Origin: Coprococcus phoceensis
Lineage (GTDB): Bacteria; Bacillota; Clostridia; Lachnospirales; Lachnospiraceae
Assembly (NCBI RefSeq): GCF_900104635.1
Contig: NZ_FNWC01000007.1
Location: 2,021,421 to 2,085,420, forward strand
Direction of reading: 5' to 3'
DNA: 64,000 nucleotides
A model generated the notes under the pieces. It saw nothing but the letters and a program-made list of their open reading frames with translations, searched no databases and had not been told where the DNA came from. Positions 8,453 through 17,588 of this stretch are shown here, one piece after another. The position numbers were made by a program, and so were the translations under genes. Positions within the stretch are counted from its first letter, which is position 1. The number at the start of each line of letters is the position of its first letter.

Positions 8453-10315
8453 TTATGCCGGATTTTTAGATGCCCATGCAGCATTCACAATCGCAAGCAC
8501 AATCACACATACTTCCCAAATGATCGCCCCCTTGATTGTTATCATTCCGCACAGCGCCAATCCCAATACGATTATTTTAATAAGAACCGCATAAACCGTG
8601 TTCTGCCTGATGACCTTCAACGTCTCCTTTGCAATACGGACTGCATCTACCAGCGCCAACGGTTCATCATCCATCAGGACAATATCCGCCGCTTCGATCG
8701 CTGCATCTGAGCCAAGCGCTCCCATAGCAATCCCTACGTCGGCTCTCGTGAGCACCGGCGCATCATTGATACCGTCTCCAACTGCTGCAAGACATTCCGT
8801 GTCGTCCTGCATATTCAAAAATTCTTCCAATCGCTCCACCTTATCCTGCGGAAGCTGATTTGCATAATAATAGTCTAATTCCAATTCCTCAGCCACTTCT
8901 TTTCCAGTAAACTGGGTATCTCCCGTCACCATCACAGCGACTGCCTGACAATGCTTTTTCAAATACATAATCATCTCTTTTGCATCTTTTTTTATCATAT
9001 CTGAAACGACGATATAACCTGCATATTTCCCGTCAACCGCAATGTAAATTACGCTTCCTGACTTGTGTATTTCCTGAAACCGGATGCCTCTTTCTTCCAT
9101 CAGTCTTGCATTTCCAACATACACTTTCTTTCCCTCGTAAATTGCTGTCAATCCATATCCCGGAATCTCTTCCATCTCAGTCATACGGGTCTTTTCAAGT
9201 TCTTTCCCATAAGCATTTTTCAAGGAAACAGCAATCGGATGATTCGAGTAGCTTTCCACATATGTTGCAATCTCCAATAATTCCTCCTCTGTAAGCCACT
9301 GTGCATGTACCTCCTGCACTTCAAAAACACCTTCCGTCAACGTTCCCGTCTTATCGAACAGAAAGGTGTTCACCTTCGCCAAAATTTCCAGATACACGCC
9401 TCCTTTTACGATTACACCTTTTTTAGCAGCGGAAAGAATCCCGCCTAAAAATGCTGTGGATACAGACATCCCAATCGCACATGGGCAGGCTGCCGCCAAA
9501 AATACAACAACTCTCTTCATTCCAGTCACATACTCATATGTCTTATCAAACAGACTTGGCAAAACAACAAGCATCGCTGCCGACGCTAATATCAAGCCTA
9601 CATAAATCTGAATGTATCTTTGTACTTTGTGCTCACTTTCTGCCTTTTTCGTATCTACATTTTCTACGATATTCAAGATTCTTGACACCGTAGAATCATC
9701 ATATGTATGAAGCACTTTGACTTCTATGGCGCCTGTCAGATTCAGACTTCCACTATATACAATTCCGCCCGGCTCTTCCTCACGCGGAATTGCCTCTCCC
9801 GTAATCATCTGTGTATCAAGCGAAGTTGTCCCCGAAACGACTATCCCATCTACCGGAACTCGTTCGCCCGGTCTGATCAAGATTCTGTCGTCCTTTTCAA
9901 GCTCTGACGGCTCTACCTGTATTTCTTCCCCATCTACCAGTTTATTTGCAAGGATTGCATGTACATCGATGAGTTCTCTGATTCTTCGTTTGGAGCGATC
10001 TATTGTGATCATCTCGATCAGATGTCCAACCTGAAAAATCAAGATCACCGCCACTGCCTCCACATAATATCCAACGGCAAACGCACAAATTGTAGTGATT
10101 ACAAGCAGTACATTCCCATCCAGAAAAAATTTCTCCAAAAAATGTTCCGCAATCTTCTGAAACACACTGTACCCAGCCAGTAGGTACGCTGCAAAAAAAC
10201 AGCCAAACGCAATGTCCGACGGCAAATGATAACTTCTGCTCAGCCAGACACTTCCCAAATACAACAAAAGTCCGCACACTGTCATGTACACATTATTACG
10301 TATTCTTTCCTTCAT
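8453..10315 (-). CDS. P1B-type heavy-metal ATPase without an N-terminal metal domain
   Basis: A 620-residue metal-transporting ATPase. It has the actuator motif TGEA, the phosphorylation site DKTGTLTEG, HP in YSNHPIAVS, MVTGD and GDGINDAP. Membrane helix 6 reads ACPCAIGMS, a CPC metal site. No HMA or His-rich domain precedes the first membrane helices. In the last helix, the Asp expected of zinc/cadmium pumps (as in FADTG of the ATPase at 10831-13065) appears as WEVC, a Glu. Zn/Cd, Cu or Fe are all conceivable. It lies 23 bases downstream of the ArsR-family repressor, so metal-regulated expression is likely. Confidence 0.9.
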   Translation of the reverse strand: MKERIRNNVYMTVCGLLLYLGSVWLSRSYHLPSDIAFGCFFAAYLLAGYSVFQKIAEHFLEKFFLDGNVLLVITTICAFAVGYYVEAVAVILIFQVGHLIEMITIDRSKRRIRELIDVHAILANKLVDGEEIQVEPSELEKDDRILIRPGERVPVDGIVVSGTTSLDTQMITGEAIPREEEPGGIVYSGSLNLTGAIEVKVLHTYDDSTVSRILNIVENVDTKKAESEHKVQRYIQIYVGLILASAAMLVVLPSLFDKTYEYVTGMKRVVVFLAAACPCAIGMSVSTAFLGGILSAAKKGVIVKGGVYLEILAKVNTFLFDKTGTLTEGVFEVQEVHAQWLTEEELLEIATYVESYSNHPIAVSLKNAYGKELEKTRMTEMEEIPGYGLTAIYEGKKVYVGNARLMEERGIRFQEIHKSGSVIYIAVDGKYAGYIVVSDMIKKDAKEMIMYLKKHCQAVAVMVTGDTQFTGKEVAEELELDYYYANQLPQDKVERLEEFLNMQDDTECLAAVGDGINDAPVLTRADVGIAMGALGSDAAIEAADIVLMDDEPLALVDAVRIAKETLKVIRQNTVYAVLIKIIVLGLALCGMITIKGAIIWEVCVIVLAIVNAAWASKNPA

Positions 10316-10338
10316 AACCTGCCCTCATCAAACAGCCT

Positions 10339-10698
10339 CTACTCTATTATATGCTCCATTCCCTGATTCAAGATGCTCTGTATATGCCCGTCTGCCAGCG
10401 AGTAAAATACCGTCTTTCCTTCTCTTCTATTCTTTACTAACTTCATCTGTTTTAATATTCTCAGTTGATGTGACACTGCAGATTGAGTCATTCCCACAAC
10501 TTCTGCCAAATCACACACACACAACTCTGCCTGAAACAACACACATAAAATTTTTATTCTCGTCATATCTCCAAATACTTTGAAGAAATCTGACAATTCT
10601 CGTATCGTTTCTTCTTTCGGCATTCCGTCTTCAATCTGGTGTACCAGACTGTCATGCAAATGCGTTGTCCCACAACATTCTATTTCCGATTTTTCCAT
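10339..10698 (-). CDS. ArsR/SmtB-family metal-sensing repressor (CadC-like)
   Basis: A 119-residue winged-helix repressor. The core RIKILCVLFQAELCVCDLAEV contains the ELCVCD metal-site motif of ArsR/CadC. An N-terminal ECCGTTHLHD adds cysteines and histidines that in CadC complete a thiolate-rich Cd/Pb/Zn site. The recognition helix region is MTQSAVSHQLRILKQMKLV. It sits between two P1B ATPases on the same strand. Inverted repeats like SmtB-family operators lie upstream of this gene and upstream of the first ATPase. Metal-induced derepression of both pumps is inferred. Confidence 0.92.
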   Translation of the reverse strand: MEKSEIECCGTTHLHDSLVHQIEDGMPKEETIRELSDFFKVFGDMTRIKILCVLFQAELCVCDLAEVVGMTQSAVSHQLRILKQMKLVKNRREGKTVFYSLADGHIQSILNQGMEHIIE

Positions 10699-10724
10699 AT
10701 CTTACTCCTTTCATATGACTCGAC

Positions 10725-10745
10725 ATTCATAGAACAATTATGAAT
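10725..10745 (-). promoter_or_regulatory. Candidate ArsR operator upstream of the repressor gene
   Basis: A perfect inverted repeat, ATTCATA-7-TATGAAT, lies 27 bases before the repressor start. Arm sequence and spacing resemble ArsR/SmtB-family operators, which are rich in TGAA/TTCA. It falls in the 132-base gap between the upstream ATPase and the repressor gene. Confidence 0.5.
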
Positions 10746-10830
10746 GATGTACTCTGTTTGGTCAATACTTTCCTGCAAAATAAGTACGACTGTTCCCCTG
10801 ACTCACCGCAGGACAACAGCCGCACTTCTT

Positions 10831-13065
10831 TTATTTCTTATATAAAATTCGGATGGAATTTAATACACAGAGCATCGCAACTCCTGTATCGGCAAACACT
10901 GCCAGCCACATATTTGCAAATCCCATAAGTCCAAGTATCATTACCAGAGCTTTCACAATCAGTGCAAACACAACATTTTGCATGGCAATCGCTCCGGTCG
11001 CTTTTGCAATTGCAACAGATTGCGGAATCGCTTCCATCGAAGATGTCATAAACACTACATCTGCCGCTTCAATCGCAGCATCCGCTCCACTTCCCATCGC
11101 GGCTCCGACATCTGCTCCAGCCAGCACCGGCGCATCATTGATTCCATCTCCAACAAACATAACAGCTCCGTTCTTTTGACGTATCTCCTTTAATTTTTCT
11201 ACCTTATCCTCCGGCAAAAGCTGTGCGTACACTTCTTCTACACCTGCCTTTTTGGCTATGGCATCTGCACTTGTTTTGGCATCTCCTGTAAGCATTGCTG
11301 TTCGAAGTCCGTATTTTTTCATCTTTCTGATTGCACTAACGGAATCTTCTTTCAAAGTGTCCGCAATGACAAGATATCCTGCCAGCTCTCCATTTATCGC
11401 GACAAATACTTCGGTTCCATAAACGTCGCTCTCCATCATTTGCACATTCACATGATGCATTTCTAAAAGGGCTCTGTTTCCGCATAGCACCTCGCCGAGT
11501 TTCATTTGCGCACGGATTCCCTTTCCTGATATTTCTTCCACTTTTGATGGGCGTTCCAATTCTACAAAACGTTTTTTTGCTTCCTCCACAATACTGTTCC
11601 CAATCGGATGCGTGGATGTACTCTCACATCCTGCTGCAACTGCTAAGAGTTCTTCTTCCTTCCATGCCCCCAATGAAATACACTTCTGCACTTCAAAATT
11701 TCCTTTTGTAATAGTCCCTGTCTTATCCATGACAACTGCCTTGACCTCTTTTAACGCCTCCAAAGCAATTCCGCCTTTAAAAAGAATTCCCTTTTTAGAT
11801 CCCGCGCCAATTCCGGAGAAAAATGCAAGCGGCACACTCAATACGAGCGCACATGGACAGCTTATAACGAGAAATGTGATTGCTGTATAAATCCAAAATT
11901 TCCAATCTCCCGTAATCAGTGAAGGGATAATTGCAGTTCCCAATGCCAGGATTACTACAAATGGTGTGTAGACCCTTGCAAATCTTGTAATAAATCGGTC
12001 TATCTTCGGCTTGCTTGCCGCCGCATTTTCGACAGACTGCAGAATCCGTGTAACCATAGAGTCGCCAAGTGTCTTTTCTACCCGAACCTTTAACATTCCG
12101 GAAGTATTGACACACCCTGAGATTACCCGGTCACCTTCGCCTGCTTTTACAGGAACCGGTTCACCTGTCACCGGCGCTGTATCGATGCGGCTCTCACCGC
12201 TTAAAATCACTCCGTCAAGCGGAATTCGATCTCCAACTCTCACAAGGAGCACGTCTCCGATCTGCGCTTCCTCTGCCGGAATCACTTCCACCTCATCTCC
12301 ATGCAGAAGATTTACAACCTCCGGTCTCATGTCAACCGCATCCATAATCTGTCCACGGCTCTTTTCCACTGCAATATCTTCAAACAACTCTCCACACCGG
12401 TAAAACAGCATCACACCTACCGCCTCAGCAAAATCTCCAATTGCAAATGCCGCCAGCGTCGCAATACTCATCAGAAAGTTTTCATCAAACACGTGCCCCT
12501 TCTTCAGATTCTTCGCTGCCTGTAATACAATTTTCCCACCAAGAATCAGATAGGCTATAACAAATCCAATTGATGTCACTGTCGGATAAGAATCCTCAAA
12601 TATCATCCCTGCTGCAAACAATACTGCACCTGCAAGAATACCTATTATCGCTTTTTGGTTCTCCTCCTGTTTTTCTTTGTGTACTTTTGACTCTTTTTGT
12701 TTTACCACTACCTCAGACTCTATCGATGCACAAATTTCCTGTAGTACCGGAAGAAGATCCTCTTGATGATTCGATGCAACTTTTAACTGCTTTGTCGCAA
12801 ATGTGATCACCGCATCTTCCACTTCCGGCAATTCCTTAATCTTTCTCTCCATCTTCGCCGCACAGTTTGCACAACCAAGATTTTCTAAGATATATACTTT
12901 TTGCTTCGCATCCGATTGAACATGCGAATGACTTTCTTTATCACCACTCCCATGTTCATGGTCATGTCCGCATCCGTAGGCTTCGTGTTCATGGTCGTGA
13001 CCACATCCACAGGCTTCATGGTTATGATGATGTTGCTCTTTATGTTCTTCATGATTCTGTTTCAT
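10831..13065 (-). CDS. Zn/Cd-type P1B ATPase with His-rich N-terminus and HMA domain
   Basis: A 744-residue efflux pump of the CadA/ZntA group. Residues 1-47 are a His/Cys-rich tail containing the near-repeat EACGCGHDHEHEAYGCGHDH. It is followed by one heavy-metal-associated domain with GCANC. Core motifs are TGEPVPV, SCPCALVLSVP (helix 6 CPC), DKTGTITKG, HPIGNS, MLTGD and GDGINDAP. The last helix keeps FADTG, the Asp expected in Zn/Cd/Pb pumps. The ATG follows GAGGAGG by seven bases. The ArsR-like repressor and a second pump lie downstream, and operator-like repeats lie just upstream. Confidence 0.94.
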   Translation of the reverse strand: MKQNHEEHKEQHHHNHEACGCGHDHEHEAYGCGHDHEHGSGDKESHSHVQSDAKQKVYILENLGCANCAAKMERKIKELPEVEDAVITFATKQLKVASNHQEDLLPVLQEICASIESEVVVKQKESKVHKEKQEENQKAIIGILAGAVLFAAGMIFEDSYPTVTSIGFVIAYLILGGKIVLQAAKNLKKGHVFDENFLMSIATLAAFAIGDFAEAVGVMLFYRCGELFEDIAVEKSRGQIMDAVDMRPEVVNLLHGDEVEVIPAEEAQIGDVLLVRVGDRIPLDGVILSGESRIDTAPVTGEPVPVKAGEGDRVISGCVNTSGMLKVRVEKTLGDSMVTRILQSVENAAASKPKIDRFITRFARVYTPFVVILALGTAIIPSLITGDWKFWIYTAITFLVISCPCALVLSVPLAFFSGIGAGSKKGILFKGGIALEALKEVKAVVMDKTGTITKGNFEVQKCISLGAWKEEELLAVAAGCESTSTHPIGNSIVEEAKKRFVELERPSKVEEISGKGIRAQMKLGEVLCGNRALLEMHHVNVQMMESDVYGTEVFVAINGELAGYLVIADTLKEDSVSAIRKMKKYGLRTAMLTGDAKTSADAIAKKAGVEEVYAQLLPEDKVEKLKEIRQKNGAVMFVGDGINDAPVLAGADVGAAMGSGADAAIEAADVVFMTSSMEAIPQSVAIAKATGAIAMQNVVFALIVKALVMILGLMGFANMWLAVFADTGVAMLCVLNSIRILYKK

Positions 13066-13078
13066 CTTTCTACCTCCT

Positions 13079-13108
13079 CATATGAGTGATTGTTCATATG
13101 TTCATATA
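13079..13108 (-). promoter_or_regulatory. Candidate ArsR operator before the Zn/Cd ATPase
   Basis: Read on the minus strand, the stretch holds ATATGAACA followed by TATGAACA (a tandem direct repeat). It also holds an inverted repeat ATATGA-8-TCATAT. TGAACA half-sites separated this way resemble the operators of CzrA/CadC-type repressors. The position just upstream of the ATPase ribosome site fits repression of that gene by the ArsR protein encoded downstream. Confidence 0.55.
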
Positions 13109-13140
13109 ACCATATTTTATGTGAAATGTCAAGATATCAA

Positions 13141-13188
13141 TTAAAAAAAGTTGAAACATACGCCTTCCATTCGCATATCTCAACTTTT
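13141..13188 (-). terminator. Rho-independent terminator of ung
   Basis: Minus-strand RNA folds into a long hairpin: arm 13172-13188 pairs with 13146-13162 over 17 positions including G-U pairs, with a 9-base loop. A run of seven U follows. It lies 24 bases past the ung stop and separates ung from the metal-pump genes. Confidence 0.75.
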
Positions 13189-13211
13189 ATTCTATGTTAC
13201 ATCTCTTTTCT

Positions 13212-13886
13212 CTACAATTCATCAATCTGCCAGTCGATCGGTTCCACTCCATTCGCCTCAAGGAATTGATTCGTCTTACTGAATGGTCTGCTTCCAAAAA
13301 AACCACGGTAAGAAGACAGTGGACTTGGATGTGGAGCTTCCAATATCAGATGCTTTGGGTTATTCAACATCGCTTTTTTCATCTGAGCCGGTCTTCCCCA
13401 TAAAATAAACACAATCGGTCGATCCTGTGTATTCAACACACGGATTGCCGCATCTGTAAACTCTTCCCAGCCGATTCCTCTGTGGGAATTTGCCTGATGC
13501 GCCCGCACAGTCAAAACAGTATTGAGCATTAACACTCCCTGTTTCGCCCATTTCACAAGGTATCCGTGGTCAGGAATCGTGCACCCCAAATCATCATGCA
13601 GTTCTTTGTAAATATTTACAAGCGATGGTGGTATCTCCACCTCCGGCTTTACCGAAAAGCAAAGTCCATGCGCCTGATTATTTCCATGATACGGATCCTG
13701 TCCTAAGATAACCACTTTCACATCTTTTAAAGGTGTCAGATGAAATGCGTTAAATATGTCATTTGCCGGTGGAAATATTAATCTCGTCCGATACTCTTCG
13801 TTCACCTTCTCAAACAGCTGCTTATAATAGTCTTTTTTGAATTCATCCTTTAATGCTTCCAGCCAATCTCCGTTGATTGCCGCCAT
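13212..13886 (-). CDS. ung: Uracil-DNA glycosylase, family 1
   Basis: Removes uracil from DNA to start base excision repair. The 224 residues carry the catalytic water-activating motif GQDPYHG (Asp in DPYH), the Phe of LCFSV that stacks on uracil, LMLNTVLTVR, and the intercalation loop HPSPLSS with its His. Length is standard. The ATG at 13886 is preceded by AAGGAGG. It lies 13 bases downstream of hisF on the same strand and may be cotranscribed with it; a terminator follows. Confidence 0.97.
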   Translation of the reverse strand: MAAINGDWLEALKDEFKKDYYKQLFEKVNEEYRTRLIFPPANDIFNAFHLTPLKDVKVVILGQDPYHGNNQAHGLCFSVKPEVEIPPSLVNIYKELHDDLGCTIPDHGYLVKWAKQGVLMLNTVLTVRAHQANSHRGIGWEEFTDAAIRVLNTQDRPIVFILWGRPAQMKKAMLNNPKHLILEAPHPSPLSSYRGFFGSRPFSKTNQFLEANGVEPIDWQIDEL

Positions 13887-13899
13887 CTTTTCTTCCTCC

Positions 13900-14661
13900 T
13901 TACATTCTGACTGAAACGCCTTTCTCTCGCAAGTATTGTTTGACTTCTTTAATCTCTAATTCTTTAAAATGGAATAGAGATGCTGCAAGCGCCGCATCTG
14001 CCTTTCCTTCCGTCAACGCCTCATAAAAATGTTCCAGCGTTCCTGCACCGCCTGATGCGATGACCGGAATCGATACTGCTTCCGCAATCGCTCTTGTCAA
14101 CTCCAGGTCATACCCTGCCTTTGTTCCATCTCCATCCATACTCGTTAAAAGAATCTCTCCCGCTCCGAGCGCACCCACTTTTTTTGCCCACTCAACCGCG
14201 TCGATACCGACATCGACTCTTCCACCATTTTTATAGATGTTCCATCCGGTTCCATCCGCTCTTTTCTTCGCATCAATTGCGACAACCACACACTGACTGC
14301 CGAATTTTTCTGCCGCTTCCCGTATCAACTCTGGACGATTGATCGCAGATGAATTGATTGAAATCTTATCCGCTCCTTCCCGCAAAAGTACTTTAAAATC
14401 TTCTACCGTCCGGATTCCTCCGCCAACTGTAAAAGGAATAAATACATTGGCGGCCACTTTCCGCACCATATCGACAACAGTTTCTCTCTCATCTGACGAT
14501 GCTGTGATATCCAAAAATACAATCTCATCTGCTCCTGCTGCATCATATGCCTTCGCAATCTCAACCGGGTCACCGGCATCTATCAAATCTACAAAATTAA
14601 CTCCTTTCACCACGCGCCCATTGTGCACATCCAAACAAGGGATTATTCTTTTCGTAAACAT
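13900..14661 (-). CDS. hisF: Imidazole glycerol phosphate synthase, cyclase subunit
   Basis: HisF forms the imidazole ring and AICAR from PRFAR plus ammonia in histidine synthesis. The 253-residue TIM barrel begins [20 protein letters not shown], with the catalytic Asp in CLD. It continues with [36 protein letters not shown] (second catalytic Asp) and IASGGAG. Its glutaminase partner hisH is directly upstream with an 11-base gap. No other his genes are in the window, so this is a detached hisHF pair. Confidence 0.97.
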   Translation of the reverse strand: MFTKRIIPCLDVHNGRVVKGVNFVDLIDAGDPVEIAKAYDAAGADEIVFLDITASSDERETVVDMVRKVAANVFIPFTVGGGIRTVEDFKVLLREGADKISINSSAINRPELIREAAEKFGSQCVVVAIDAKKRADGTGWNIYKNGGRVDVGIDAVEWAKKVGALGAGEILLTSMDGDGTKAGYDLELTRAIAEAVSIPVIASGGAGTLEHFYEALTEGKADAALAASLFHFKELEIKEVKQYLREKGVSVRM

Positions 14662-14672
14662 CTCTCTTCCTC

Positions 14673-15281
14673 CTAGCTAAGCTCTACAAAATTTTTCAAA
14701 ATCCGAAGTCCCACATCACTGCTTTTTTCCGGATGAAACTGGCATGCAAACACATTATCCATTCCCACAGATGCATGGATGTGTGCGCCGTATTCTGTCG
14801 TCGCCTTCACAATTTGTTCCTCCTTGGCTTTCAGGTAATAAGAATGCACGAAATATACATATGCGTCCTCTTCAATTCCCCGAAAGAGTCTTCCGTCATT
14901 CTGAAGATGCAAAGAGTTCCATCCCATATGCGGAATCTTAAACCCTTCTTGATCCGGAATTCTGCAAACCTCTCCTTTTAAAATTCCAAGTCCTTTCACG
15001 CCTTCCGACTCGTCGCTTTTTTCAAACAAAAGCTGCAGCCCAAGACAAATCCCCAAAAAGGGAATCCTTTTTTCCACCACTTGATGAATAACCTCCACCA
15101 GACCATACTCGTTCAGATTCTTCATCGCATCTCCAAATGCCCCGACTCCAGGCAGAATCACTTTATCCGCAGCTAAAATCTGCTCTTTCTCGCGTGTGAT
15201 CACAACATCCTGTCCCAACTTTTGTAATGCTTTTTCTACGCTTTTTATATTCCCCGCATCATAATCAATAATCGCTATCAT
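14673..15281 (-). CDS. hisH: Imidazole glycerol phosphate synthase, glutamine amidotransferase subunit
   Basis: HisH hydrolyses glutamine and channels ammonia to HisF. The class I amidotransferase fold shows [10 protein letters not shown], the nucleophile elbow [11 protein letters not shown] (catalytic Cys), and [12 protein letters not shown] with the His and Glu of the triad. The length (202 aa) is standard. The ATG at 15281 has GAGGAGGG about ten bases upstream. It lies 17 bases downstream of the histidine kinase stop, so readthrough from the two-component operon is possible. Confidence 0.96.
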   Translation of the reverse strand: MIAIIDYDAGNIKSVEKALQKLGQDVVITREKEQILAADKVILPGVGAFGDAMKNLNEYGLVEVIHQVVEKRIPFLGICLGLQLLFEKSDESEGVKGLGILKGEVCRIPDQEGFKIPHMGWNSLHLQNDGRLFRGIEEDAYVYFVHSYYLKAKEEQIVKATTEYGAHIHASVGMDNVFACQFHPEKSSDVGLRILKNFVELS

Positions 15282-15298
15282 ATCACTTGTGCCCTCCT

Positions 15299-16780
15299 CT
15301 ATTTTGCAGATAATTCAAACCAGAATTCCACTCCGTTTTCATAGTTGTTCACTCCATACTCATGATGGAACGATTCCATAATCGCCTTAACAATAGAAAG
15401 TCCGATTCCATTACCACCATATTCTCTTGTGTGCGCTTTATCCACTTTGTAGAATTTATCCCAAATGTGCCCGATATCCTCCTTTGGAATCTGTTTTCCG
15501 GTATTGAACACCGAAACTCTCGTCGTATCCGGCTCTTCTCCTTTTGAAATGCGAATGTCAATCAGCATCTGCCCCTCTACATGATTCAATGCATTACTCA
15601 CATAGTTTCGAATAACCTGCTCTGCCTTGAACTCATCCGCCCAGACATACGCAGGTTCATTCTGCGTAAAATGCACTGTGGCATTCTTCTGCTGTATCAG
15701 TATCTCACAGCTTTGCACTACTCCGCGAATCAGTTCCGCGATGTCAAAACGCTCAAAAGACACTTCCTCTTCTCCAAATTCCAACTGGTTCAATGTCAGC
15801 AGATTTTTCACCATACGGTTCATCTTTCCTGCTTCGTCCATAATCACGTCACAATAAAACGCCCGACTCTCCGGATCATCCGAGATTCCCTCTTTCAGTC
15901 CTTCCGCATACCCCTGTATCAAAGCAATCGGTGTCTTTAATTCGTGAGATACATTTCCAAGGAACTCATTTCGCATATTTTCCATCTTTTCTTTTTTCTC
16001 AATATCTTTTTGCAATTCATAATTGGCTTTTTTCAGCATCGAAATGGTCTGCTCCAGTTTCTCTGACATCGCATTAAAGTTCTCTCCAAGAACTCCAATC
16101 TCATTATCTCCGCCGCTTGTATATTTCGCATCAAAATCCAAATCCGCCATTCTCTTCGACAAAACTGCCAGTTCCATGATCGGATCTGCAATCCTTTTAG
16201 AAAAATACCATACCAAGACGGTGCTGATCAGTACAACTACAACCACAATGTAAGATAAAAATTTATTCGAGAGCGCCACACTTTCCCGAATACTCTCCAG
16301 CGGACTTCTTAAAATAAATGTACTTCCATCTTCCAGATATCCCCACATCTCGATATATTCGTACCCACTTTGCACATCTTTTGCACTGTGAATCTGATAG
16401 GTATCGCTCTCCTTTAAAAGCGTCCCGTTCTCCTGATTCCGCCCTAGCATATAACCAATCAGCTGCATGACCAGTTCATCACTTTTCTGTTCATTCTGCG
16501 CAATCGAAAGACGGACTTTCTCTTTTCCTGAAACAACAGCAAGCGTAATATTACCAATCTCAACCATCTCGCTCAATTCTTCTACCGTGCTGTCAGATGT
16601 CAATTTCCCTTTCTCAGAAGCTGTTTTTAACTTTTCATATACCTCTGTCAGACTCGCCTGTTTATTCAGGATATAATACTGTCCGAGAAATTTTGCATTC
16701 ACTCCAAGTGAAATCAAAAGAATTGCCACTACCAGCCCGATAAATATGACTGAAATCTGACGTTTAATTGATCCTCGCAT
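15299..16780 (-). CDS. HAMP-domain sensor histidine kinase
   Basis: Membrane sensor of a two-component system, 493 residues. It has one transmembrane segment near the N terminus (about 10-30), an extracellular region of about 140 residues, a second segment near 172-192, and a HAMP linker (KRIADPIMELAVLSKRM). The HisKA domain has the phospho-acceptor His in VSHELKTPIALIQGY. The ATPase domain shows NYVSNALNHV, VFNTGKQIP and GNGIGLSIVKAI. The start codon overlaps the response-regulator stop by one base (TAATG), so the pair is coupled. The stimulus is unknown. Confidence 0.95.
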   Translation of the reverse strand: MRGSIKRQISVIFIGLVVAILLISLGVNAKFLGQYYILNKQASLTEVYEKLKTASEKGKLTSDSTVEELSEMVEIGNITLAVVSGKEKVRLSIAQNEQKSDELVMQLIGYMLGRNQENGTLLKESDTYQIHSAKDVQSGYEYIEMWGYLEDGSTFILRSPLESIRESVALSNKFLSYIVVVVVLISTVLVWYFSKRIADPIMELAVLSKRMADLDFDAKYTSGGDNEIGVLGENFNAMSEKLEQTISMLKKANYELQKDIEKKEKMENMRNEFLGNVSHELKTPIALIQGYAEGLKEGISDDPESRAFYCDVIMDEAGKMNRMVKNLLTLNQLEFGEEEVSFERFDIAELIRGVVQSCEILIQQKNATVHFTQNEPAYVWADEFKAEQVIRNYVSNALNHVEGQMLIDIRISKGEEPDTTRVSVFNTGKQIPKEDIGHIWDKFYKVDKAHTREYGGNGIGLSIVKAIMESFHHEYGVNNYENGVEFWFELSAK

Positions 16781-17457
16781 TATTCCACCTCAAACTTATA
16801 TCCCATTCCCCATATCGTCTTAATATAATTTCCTTTTTCTCCCAGCTTGCTTCTCAGTTTTTTCACATGGGTATCAATTGTCCTCGCATCGCCAAAATAA
16901 TCATAATCCCACACATTGTTCAGTATCTTTTCTCTGGACAATGCCATCTTCTGATTTTCCACAAAATATGTTAAAAGTTCAAACTCTTTCACACTCAGAT
17001 CAATCGGTACATCATCAATCTTTACAAGATGTGCTGCTTTATCAATCACAATGACCCCGGCATCAATCAAATCTTCAGAAGCCGCTGCTCTTCCTCTTTT
17101 TAAGATTGCATTCACTCGCGCAACCAAAATCTTCGGACTGAACGGTTTTGAAATATATTCATCCACTCCAAGTTCAAATCCCTGCAGCTCGTCCCGTTCT
17201 TCCCCGCGTGCTGTCAGCATGATAATCGGAACCTGAGACAGCGCACGCACCTCTCTGCACACTTGCCATCCATCCATTCTAGGCATCATCACATCAAGAA
17301 TAATCAAAGCGATATCCTTATTCTCATAAAAAATATCCATCGCTTCCATCCCATCAGCAGCTTCTATAATAATATGTCCCTCTCTCTCTAAAAAATCTTT
17401 TACCAGTTTTCTCATTCTGCTCTCATCATCTACAACCAATATTTTCAATTTTTCCAT
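16780..17457 (-). CDS. OmpR/PhoB-family response regulator
   Basis: A 225-residue regulator partnered with the HAMP kinase directly downstream. The receiver domain (1-115) has the acidic pair DDE at residues 11-13, the phospho-acceptor Asp in LIILDVMMPRMDGW, the Thr in IIMLTARGEERD and the Lys in YISKPFSP. The C-terminal winged-helix domain has LTYFVENQKMALSREKIL and RTIDTHVKKLRSKLG. It is the first gene of the kinase operon. Targets are not evident from the sequence. Confidence 0.96.
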   Translation of the reverse strand: MEKLKILVVDDESRMRKLVKDFLEREGHIIIEAADGMEAMDIFYENKDIALIILDVMMPRMDGWQVCREVRALSQVPIIMLTARGEERDELQGFELGVDEYISKPFSPKILVARVNAILKRGRAAASEDLIDAGVIVIDKAAHLVKIDDVPIDLSVKEFELLTYFVENQKMALSREKILNNVWDYDYFGDARTIDTHVKKLRSKLGEKGNYIKTIWGMGYKFEVE

Positions 17458-17528
17458 ATATCTTCACCTCGTTTAATATTCTCTTTTTATCATACCAAAG
17501 ATTTATGTCAACTTTGTGAAACAATAAA

Positions 17529-17570
17529 TGGCAGTCAGAAAACTCCTTTTTTTAGTTTTTCCAACTGCCA
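17529..17570 (-). terminator. Terminator after the kinase-like gene
   Basis: A long imperfect hairpin whose outer arms TGGCAGT and ACTGCCA are exact, with A- and T-rich inner arms. A U-rich stretch follows on the minus strand. It lies 19 bases past the stop of the kinase-like gene at 17589. Confidence 0.6.
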
Positions 17571-17588
17571 TCTGCCCTTTACTATATT

